A stretch of DNA of 64,000 nt from positions 51,376,677 to 51,440,676 of the forward strand of contig ML677326.1 in the NCBI GenBank assembly GCA_007922305.1, in the 5' to 3' direction. Below the pieces are notes generated by a model, which ran no database searches, was not told where the DNA came from, and saw nothing but the letters and a program-made list of their open reading frames with translations. Every line of letters begins with the position of its first letter. Position 1 is the first letter of the stretch. This DNA is from Dermatemys mawii. Taxonomy: Eukaryota > Chordata > Testudines > Dermatemydidae. Positions 57,125-64,000 of this stretch are shown one piece after another. A program made the translations under genes and the position numbers.

Positions 57125-57313
57125 TCAAGAGAGTCGTGGTTGTCTGGTTTTACTTACATAATTATTAGAACATTTAATGCACTGAATGAGGCATACCACA
57201 TGTAGTGATAAGCATGTATAGGACCCATGGATCTTGAAAGGTATGTTGTGTGAGAAATTGATCATCACACAGGGGATATATGCATGCATGTTTTGCATGT
57301 CTTTTTCTGGCAA
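57125..57313 (-). pseudogene. Penelope GIY-YIG endonuclease relic
   Basis: The frame contains 'VVCLIQCIKCSNNYVSKTRQ', matching the family pattern (V)(I/V)YLIxCxKCxxxYVGxTxx. The first motif tyrosine is Cys and the Gly of YVG is Ser, so both halves of the GIY-YIG motif are damaged. The CxxC pair of the upstream finger-like part is kept. The frame ends at 57,125 before the catalytic Arg/Glu region. In an active element this domain nicks target DNA. Confidence 0.7.
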
Positions 57314-57627
57314 GGTGGTGATTTTACCTCATCCAGTGCTTTAGATCCTCAGTAACCCACTATATGGGCAGAACCTGACAATTCCTTCCTCTCCTAACAG
57401 TCTATAGAATTCAATCGCAGGAATACTGGTCTCTATTAAATGCTAGAATTTAAGGCTGGTAAAATGTTTTGAACAAATATTTATGGAAAATTCTTGAATA
57501 CTACCTAAGCAAATTTGATTTAGAATTAACCAACTTGTATACTAAAAATTTTAACAGTGATCTCTTTACTCATAAATATCAAAACATAAGTGGCTAACTA
57601 AACTTTCCCCAATATTCAATTAGTTTA

Positions 57628-57702
57628 CGGCCTGATCCAAAGCTTACTGAAGTCACTGGGAATCTTCCATTCACTTCAATAAGCACTGGATCAAGCACAT
57701 AA
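57628..57702. repeat. Worn palindromic interspersed repeat
   Basis: 'ggcctgatccaaagcttact' and 'gaagtcactgggaatcttcc' and 'acttcaataagcactggatc' form imperfect arms. It directly precedes MITE copy C. Confidence 0.5.
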
Positions 57703-57709
57703 AGAGTAA

Positions 57710-58003
57710 GTCCAGTTCTACATGCGGGGGTGTTGACCTAAGATACACAACTTTAGCTATGGGAATGGCGTACCTGAAGTTGACATATCTTAGGTTGACT
57801 TACCTCGGCATCGTCACAGTGGTGAGTCTATTGCTGCCGCTCCCCCTTCGACTCCACCTGCGCCTCTCACGGCAATGGAGTTCCAAAGTCAACAGGGACA
57901 GTGCTCAGGGATCGATTTATCGTGTCTAGACAAGACATGATAAATTTATCCCTGATAGATTGATCAGTAACCACCCATCCCACGAGTAGCGTAGACTTGG
58001 CCC
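57710..58003 (+). mobile_element. Harbinger-type MITE, copy C
   Basis: Left end 'gtccagttctacatgcgg', right end 'gtagcgtagacttggccc'. Internal blocks 'gatacacaactttagctatg', 'gtgagtctattgctgccgct' and 'ggatcgatttatcgtgtcta' are shared with copies A and B. 294 bp, non-coding. Confidence 0.8.
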
Positions 58004-59225
58004 AAGTCAGGGATTCTCAGCATGTGCATCTTGGCAACAAATGTTAGCTGAGCAATATTAAGGTATATAGCCTAAAAACCTATCTGAACACCATTACATT
58101 AGAACTGGGAATAAAATATTGAGTTTGCTCACAACCTTCTGAACATGAGGACAGCTGTAAGTACATTACTATATCTGGGCTTATTTGATTCATTTCCACA
58201 TGGAATGGGGAATCATATATTCTATGATGATATCTTTAGTACACTTGAATGGAAAACATAGGAAATACTTTTTGCTTCTTTTGTGAACAGAATTATCAAA
58301 TGGTACTAAAAACTAAAACAAAATAATACACCTCCACACTCTAATAAAGTCTTCCTTTGTATCTGCTGTGACTGCAGCTGCCACTTTAATGACTACATAT
58401 TCTGCATTAGAGCTGTCCCTCTTCCACCAAAAGGTATTGCGTTCCTATGCATCTATGGGAAGTTTCTGGAGTACTTTTATGGTTAAACAGTAATTATTAT
58501 TGCATTTACTGTTATTGATACTGTATGTCATGTCCCCCGACCCGTCCTTTTAAATTGTACTCCTCTGGCAACTGCATGAATCTCACAAACACCAAAAGCA
58601 CTAACCTCATATGCATGTTTTATGTTGCCAAGCAACACTTAGCTCACATTTTGTCTCATATGGCACACATCAGTCAATTATTTTTAGATGCAATCTTAGG
58701 CTAACTTCATTGTTATAATTTGAATACAATTGACATGTCAATGACATTGATTGGCATGCACTGGATTTAGGGTGCTGGAAGCTACACTATACTGGGTGCA
58801 AAAAGAAATCTAGTGAATGAAGTTGCACTCAGTGGCACAACAAAGGCCCCTGTCAACTTTTCCATTTTTAGGAACCTTAAGTATAGATGTTCCAGCTGCT
58901 TAAATATGTTTAAGATGACTTCAACAAATGTGAAAGCGAACAAGAATCCCAGGGGCATACTGTACACATGATGCACAAATGTACTTTTAAAGGAAATACC
59001 TGTGGACAATGAGAAATGTTTCATACAATTAAAATAAAGAGCTCGCATATGCCTTGTACAATATACGCTAGTGAATAAATAGTGAGTCTAACAAACAGCA
59101 AGTGAAAAATAAAGTAAACTTACATAATGATTTAGTATAGTACAACATTCACTTTGACAACAGAGGACCAATTTTGAAATTTGGATGCCTACAGTAGAGC
59201 AATATGTTCTATTTTGGAATGTTCA
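58004..59225. other. Unique sequence, no gene seen
   Basis: No exon or confident repeat. The minus-strand frame at 58,782-59,048 (88 codons) has two hydrophobic patches but no motif and no support. Confidence 0.45.
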
Positions 59226-59539
59226 ATGTATGACATTCTGGGGTGCAGTCCAGACCACTGAGGGATTGTGTCACCACTTGCTTTGCAACTTGGGGGAAGG
59301 GAGGCCTCATAATGCTTAATGCTGTAGCTCCCAACCTGGACTCCATACAAACAGCATTCTGGTCACACCCTGAGTATCTGTGTATATCTTCATCCTTGTT
59401 TTAGAAGCTCTGACCCCAGCAGCTTGTCAGCAAACACTAGCCACACTTTGGCTTCCAGCAGCCTTGGTTACTTCTTATAGGGTAACCCATTCCCAGCCCT
59501 GGATTTTCCCCCAAAAAACAAGTGTTTAATGCTTCCAGC

Positions 59540-59954
59540 CAGGGTCATCCTTACCCATAGGCAAAGTACACAGCTGTGTAGGGCACCAGGGAATTTGAGG
59601 CACCAAATTTCCTGGTGCCCTGTGCAGCTGCATGCTGCTCCAGCCCTTGTTCTCGCTCTTCCCCAGGATCCCCACCCCTGCTCTGCCCCAACCTGCCTCT
59701 TCCTGCCTCTGCTCCACCCCAGCCCCACCCCCATTCCCCTGAACTGTGCAGAAGGGCCGAGTCTGCACTCACTGGCAGTGGGAAGTGCAGCGACCCAGAC
59801 TCAGTCATGCCGCCGGTGAATACTGGGTGGAGGGTGGATCCCTCCTGCACCACCAAAGACAGCCTCTCCCTCCTCCTGGAGGCTTGGGGCCCCATACACC
59901 CCCTCCCCCAAAGGGGGGCTGCATAAGGCCCCAGAATAGCTAGGGATGGCCCTG
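59540..59954. mobile_element. hAT-type MITE with exact 8-bp target duplication
   Basis: The unit runs from 'cagggtcatccttaccca' to 'gctagggatggccctg', an imperfect inverted pair with CAGGG-type ends. The 8-mer cttccagc flanks it exactly on both sides (59,532-59,539 and 59,955-59,962). The interior is GC-rich and yields seven overlapping open frames on both strands (up to 154 codons, 59,551-60,015 minus), which are by-products of composition and not genes. Confidence 0.9.
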
Positions 59955-60452
59955 CTTCCAGCCCTCTTCCAGCAGTCCGGATATATTGGGTTTGTTGCCC
60001 ATCTAAGGGAATCATGATTCAACAGTTTGCTACCTTATATTGAGTTACCCAAACAATTCCCAAAACTGGATTAGTTTTAATGAAATAATAATAGTAATAA
60101 TAATAATGTGTATTTACTTACAAAGAGAGCTTCTATGTGAGTACAAGCCATTACAGTTAGAAATTGTTACAAGAAAAATAAAGATAAAATGTTTTCTAAA
60201 CTTAACAAACAAGACTTTGTTCAAAGTGAAGTTCTTACCACATGTTTCCAGTAACACTGGTGATCAAACTCTCAGACCAGGATCTATTCCCAAAGTCCAA
60301 TAGCTGCTTTTTTTCTCCGTCATCAGGTGAAAAGAGATAGGTAGGGAGAGATAACTTGGGATGTGGTTTGTTTTTTTTTTCTTTTTTCGCTTCTTATAGT
60401 TCAGTCACCCTTTCAAATGCATTGTCCTGTGAGTGACCCCTAGATAAAGTTC

Positions 60453-60485
60453 TTCCTCTAGCAGCTGAATTGGAGGTGCGAATAG
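60453..60485. repeat. Left arm of a 33-bp inverted repeat flanking the Penelope frame
   Basis: The reverse complement of this stretch starts 'ctattcgcacctccaattca' and matches 61,531-61,563 ('ctattcacacctccaattca' onward) at 32 of 33 bases. It lies 10 bp before the first recognisable Penelope codon. Confidence 0.9.
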
Positions 60486-60494
60486 AATAGAAAA

Positions 60495-61580
60495 GAATTC
60501 CACCATGATTTCAACAGCTTCCACCCCACCATCCACCTCAGCCTGGACCAGTATACATGGGAGGTCCACTTCCTGGACACCACGGTGCAAATTAATGACG
60601 GCCACATCAACACCACCCTATTCCGAAAACCTACCGACAGCTATGCCTACCTTCATGCCACCAGCTTCCATTCCGGGCACACCACACGATCCATTGTCTA
60701 CAGCCAAGCACTGAGGTACAAACGTATTTGCTCCAACCCCTCAGACAGAGACCAACACCTACAAGATCTCCACCAAGCTTTCTCAAAACTACAATACCCG
60801 CACAAGGAAATAAAGACACAGATCAACAGAGCCAGACGTATACCCAGAAGCCTGCTGCTGCAAGACAAGCCCAAGAAAGAAAACAACAGAACACCACTGG
60901 CCATCACCTACAGCTCTCAGTTAAAGCCTCTCCAACGCATCATCAGGGATCTACAACCCATCGTGTACAACAATCCCTCACTTTCACAGGCCTTGGGAGG
61001 CAGACCAGTCCTGGCCTACAGACAACCTGCCAACCTCAAGCATATTCTCACCAGCAACAGCACACTGCGCCATAATGACTCTAACTCAGGAACCAATCCA
61101 TGCAACAAACCTTGATGCCAACTCTGTCCACACATCTACACCAGCAACACCATCACAGGACCAAACCAGATCAGCCACACCATTACTGGTTCATTCACCT
61201 GCACATCTACCAATGTAATATATGCCATCATGTGCCAGCAATGTCCCTCTGCTATGTACACTGGACAGTCCCTACGAAAAAGGATAAATGGACACAAATC
61301 AGATATCAGGAATGGCAATATACAAAAACCTGTAGGAGAACACTTCAACCTCGCTGGACACACTATAGAAGATTTAAAGGTCAGCATTTTACAGCAAAAA
61401 AACTTCAAGTCCAGACTACAAAGAGAGACTGCAGAGCTGCAATTCATTTGCAAATTTGATACTATCAATCAAGGATTGAACAAAGATTACGAGTGGCTAG
61501 CTAACTACAAAAGCAGCTTCTCTTCTCTCGCTATTCACACCTCCAATTCAGCTGCTAGAGGAACATCTCACCCTCCCTGA
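60495..61580 (+). pseudogene. Penelope RT C-terminal region plus GIY-YIG endonuclease, one internal stop
   Basis: One frame stays open over about 361 codons except for TGA at 61,113-61,115 (residue 207). Residues 1-200 are the RT palm end and thumb: 'EFHHDFNSFHPTIHLSLDQ', 'VHFLDTTVQINDGHINTTLF' and 'SLSQALGGRPVLAYRQPANL'. The stop sits in the Cys-rich finger ('CNKP', stop, 'CQLCPHI'). From residue 241 comes GIY-YIG: 'NVIYAIMCQQCPSAMYTGQS' (VIY and YTG in place of GIY and YIG), catalytic-type Arg 261 in 'LRKRINGH' and Glu 282 in 'GEHFNL'. These residues are all kept. The catalytic RT aspartates lie upstream and are lost by truncation. Confidence 0.85.
61531..61563. repeat. Right arm of the 33-bp inverted repeat
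   Basis: Encodes the last residues of the Penelope frame and matches the inverted copy at 60,453-60,485 with one difference. The arms are 1.05 kb apart and enclose almost the whole coding relic. Confidence 0.9.
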
Positions 61581-61768
61581 TTAGAGATAACAAGCTGGTT
61601 CACCCTCATTGGACTAACCCTGTTATCTCCCACCTGGTTCTTGCCTACCTATTTATACCTGCCCCTGGATACTTCCACTGCATGCATCCGACAAGTGGGT
61701 ACTAGCCCACAAAAGCTTATGCTCTAAAACTTTAGTTAGTCTTTAAGGTGCCACAGGACTCTTTGTCA

Positions 61769-63290
61769 CTTCTGTGAATTTGCAGTAACTCTACCATCAT
61801 CAGTTAAGTTACTTCACTCTTATGCTCGTCTAACTGAGACCAAAATAGTTCTTTTCATTATCAGAGCCTGCAACTCATTATATAACATTTTAGTCTGTAG
61901 CTTAACAAAATATGCAGGAAGGAATTAGAAAGAAAAACAGCTCTTTTTTTTTACAGAAAGGAGACATTGTCTGGACCATTTTCTTATAAAGGGAGTTACC
62001 ATAAGACTTAAGAGTGTGAAATAAAAAGACAGAATTGTAGTTTTACTGATTTATGTTTAAAAGCAATTCTATCATGGTCATCGGTGAAGTCCAGATATAT
62101 CTATACTGATAAAAAAAAAATCTTATTCAAATCTAAAAGATGTAATGAGCCAGTCAGAGGGGACTGTCAGATTGAATTCAAATAACATTTGGTGTTCATA
62201 TAGGTATTTATTCTTTCTAATTTTCAAGGAGGGTTAATTGGGTTCATGACAAGCAAGGATGATAATAACTTTGCCCAATGGATATTAAGTTGCCAGATGA
62301 TCTCTTTCTAAGGCTTTCATCAGGGAAGAATCTGTTATATACAAAGAGAAAACTAATAAGATGTACAATGGGCTAAAATTAGGATATGTATAATGAAGAT
62401 GGTAAGGTAAAATATTCATCTGTTACCATTAGATTGGCTGAGGTATTGAGAAAACTGACACATTTGTGTAGCAACAGTGACAACAAACTAAAACATATGA
62501 AAGCTAACATAAAGGAAGCCTCATTTGCATTCAGCTTTGAAAATATGGAAATCTTCATCAATCTTCAGAAAAGATTTTTTTTGGTGTAAATGTCAAGTCT
62601 TGATTTGTTATGGAAGAGAAGGGCAGTAGATGCTTAAATGGCATGGAGTAAAGGGAGGTGGGGGAGGAAAACTTTGAACTTCTACAATTGTATCAAGAGA
62701 ATACTGAATTGTCTGCTTACAGTGAGCAATTTAACATCCTTTAAAACACAAAGATGTAAAAGGTAAGTATTAAAGTGCTGTAGAAAAGATGAGTGAAACT
62801 TAAGAGCTTGGTAAAACAGAGGAAGCCTTGAAATAATCCTGGGGTGGATTCCCTAAGGAAAGAATAAAAAGTTAAAGGAGACACAAAGCAATTTTCTAGA
62901 CAAAGAGGGGGTCGAAGAAGGGGAAGTATTCTACAGAGATTTACATAAAAAATGGCAACACTAGTTAAATAATACGTTTCTTGACATCTCATTGTCTGCA
63001 GAGTAACAAGAGGAGTTAGAACTTAATGTCACTCACATTTTCTGGAAGCAGATTTAATTTTTTTAAGAAGCCATGAGAAAAATTATATATTCCAATTACC
63101 TTTTAGTTACATCCAACAGTTAAAGTACATTGAAATGGGATGGATTGAAACACTGTACCAGTTATGTAGGGGAGCATTGTGGGGAGAGCAATGCTCCCAT
63201 GAGAGAAATCCCCCTCCTTTTCTGGAAGTGGGGGATGTGCAACCTAGTGCTCCATCTTTCTTTTACCCCTGATTACATCATGGTTTCTAC
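61769..63290. other. Unique AT-rich sequence, no gene seen
   Basis: No repeat or exon was recognised over about 1.5 kb. The opposed pair 62,379-62,561 (-) and 62,386-62,589 (+) are shadows of each other. The frame at 62,741-62,992 (-) is 83 codons and hydrophobic in composition without a motif. Confidence 0.5.
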
Positions 63291-63295
63291 TCTAG

Positions 63296-63410
63296 GGCTG
63301 CAATCCTGCAAGCTCTTATGCATGTTTTTAATTTCATGCCCACAAGTAGTCTCACTGGTTTCAATGACACTACTAAGTACATACAGAGTGTATGGCTGCA
63401 AGATTCTATA
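63296..63410. repeat. Palindromic-type interspersed repeat fragment
   Basis: 'ggctgcaatcctgcaagctc' at one side and 'gtatggctgcaagattct' at the other, with 'gtagtctcactggtttcaat' between, match the 'cctgcaagctc...catgtg...cactgg' amniote foldback repeat. Confidence 0.5.
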
Positions 63411-64000
63411 GTTGTTGAATAATCAAACAGCTACTTCCTGTTCAGAGATTAGCTTTTAAAAAGTGGTTGTGTTTTTTTTTTTTTACAGTTACAAAATAAG
63501 GAGTGAAATAAATCTGAAATCAACTTTATAAAGTCATTTTGCACTGTGTTGAAAACAGAAATAAATACAATTCCCAGAATGGACGAATAATTTTATTTTA
63601 CACCCAAATCCTACAATTAGATAAATTATCCTGGAAAAACATGATAAATAAGCATTACCAAAATCTCTTTCTATGTGTGACATGGATTTAAAAAAAAATG
63701 AGGAAAACTATTCTACAGAAAGGACTCCAATCATTTTGAGTCTACATGTCAGATACAGGACAAACCTTAGTGAATGGTAGAAGTTAAATTGCAAGATCCA
63801 TTAAAGTCACTGGGAGTCTTTCTTCTGACTACTATGGGCTTTGAATCAGGCCCCAAATATTTAGTAAATGACTCATGGCAAGGTGATATTAAGCTATGTT
63901 GTTTACTTAATATTTAAACCTATGTATGTAGCTTTGTGTTTTGTAATATTGATGTAAGAATGCTTGGAATTTTTGAATAACCTAGTTTGGTAGAGCTAAC
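63411..64000. other. AT-rich end of window, one worn repeat
   Basis: A poly-T run lies at 63,473-63,484. At 63,790-63,855, 'ccattaaagtcactgggagt' and 'gggctttgaatcaggcccc' form a worn copy of the palindromic repeat. No gene. Confidence 0.5.

Larger units (their letters stand above)
56313..57375 (-). mobile_element. Penelope-like element, antisense, with a MITE in its tail
   Basis: The antisense tail 'gtgttgctcctagtatatta' (56,330) is cut by the MITE at 56,359-56,659. It continues 'gtggttgaggtaatgtcttt', 'tattggaccaaatgctgttg' and 'ctcagaactcttcttcagat', the conserved 3' tail of a Penelope-like (Neptune-type) retroelement. A GIY-YIG relic lies upstream in element order (57,125-57,313), and sequence fades after about 57,375. 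RT is missing: 5' truncated. Confidence 0.75.
59230..60490. mobile_element. LTR-like repeat interrupted by a hAT MITE
   Basis: Flanking blocks 'gctctgaccccagcagcttg', 'aactctcagaccaggatcta' and 'caaagagagcttctatgtga', with an (ata)n-rich stretch at 60,084-60,108, recall an ERV LTR frequent in turtles (memory). The two sides read continuously across the MITE at 59,540-59,954. TG/CA ends were not fixed. The right side ends at the Penelope element. Confidence 0.4.
60495..61768 (+). mobile_element. Penelope-like retroelement, 5'-truncated, sense
   Basis: Begins abruptly with RT-encoding sequence at 60,495, carries the GIY-YIG region, stops coding at 61,580 and continues into the 3' tail. The tail contains 'ccactgcatgcatccgacaa', 'actagcccacaaaagcttat' and 'ctttaaggtgccacaggact', ending near 61,768. 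The tail is shared with the fragment at 37,857. It is the best preserved element in the window. Confidence 0.88.

Noticed and set aside
59468..60022. Seven overlapping open frames up to 154 codons
   Set aside because: They are confined to or cross the edges of the 415-bp hAT MITE, overlap on both strands, and have no domain.

Overview
This window reads as non-coding nuclear DNA from a sauropsid vertebrate, most likely a turtle. The reasons are the repeats: many CR1 LINE fragments, PIF/Harbinger transposon relics with matching MITEs, hAT-type MITEs with 8-bp target duplications, Penelope-like elements with a GIY-YIG endonuclease, and several LTR families I associate with testudine genomes. The family-level recognition is from memory. 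Frames, motifs and target duplications were read directly. I found no host protein-coding exon, tRNA, rRNA, CRISPR array or bacterial-type operon. The window is probably intergenic or lies inside a very large intron.

Layout. 1-9 kb: mostly unique AT-rich DNA, two opposed CR1 copies (4.7-6.3 kb), a GC-rich hAT MITE (6.7-7.3 kb) and a solo ERV-type LTR (8.8-9.3 kb). 9-16.6 kb: mainly unique sequence plus an LTR-like fragment at 13.1-13.8 kb. 16.6-19 kb: a CR1 interrupted by an antisense CR1-type fragment carrying an ORF1 esterase relic. 23.1-26.8 kb: a 3.7-kb Harbinger relic with both of its genes converging. 26.8-30.1 kb: an antisense Ty3-like retroelement with a SCAN-like gag and a retropepsin. 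31.2-32.8 kb: LTR-like sequence with a 90-bp tandem repeat. 33.3-35.2 kb: a long CR1 copy. 35.5-38.3 kb: MITEs, a Penelope tail and an old interspersed repeat. 40.8-43.2 kb: a DNA-transposon ORF1-like relic split by a TA-flanked MITE, then an antisense CR1 and an LTR-like fragment. 47.4-50.6 kb: a Harbinger MITE and an antisense CR1 split by a solo LTR. 56.3-58.0 kb: an antisense Penelope element with a Harbinger MITE in its 3' tail, and an inverted second MITE nearby. 59.2-61.8 kb: an LTR-like repeat containing a hAT MITE, next to a sense Penelope element whose reading frame has a single internal stop.

Nothing here works as a gene system. The genes present are selfish-element genes and all are broken. 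They include the reverse transcriptase of CR1, the CR1 ORF1 esterase, the Harbinger Myb-like protein and transposase, Ty3 gag and protease, and the Penelope RT/GIY-YIG protein. The useful content is relative dating: at least five insertions-within-insertions can be ordered, and four carry recognisable target duplications or TA flanks. I did not find a convincing undescribed system. The best leads are the Harbinger relic with its MITE derivatives, the SCAN-gag Ty3 element, the nearly open Penelope frame with flanking inverted 33-mers, and the transposon ORF split at 41.6-42.0 kb.
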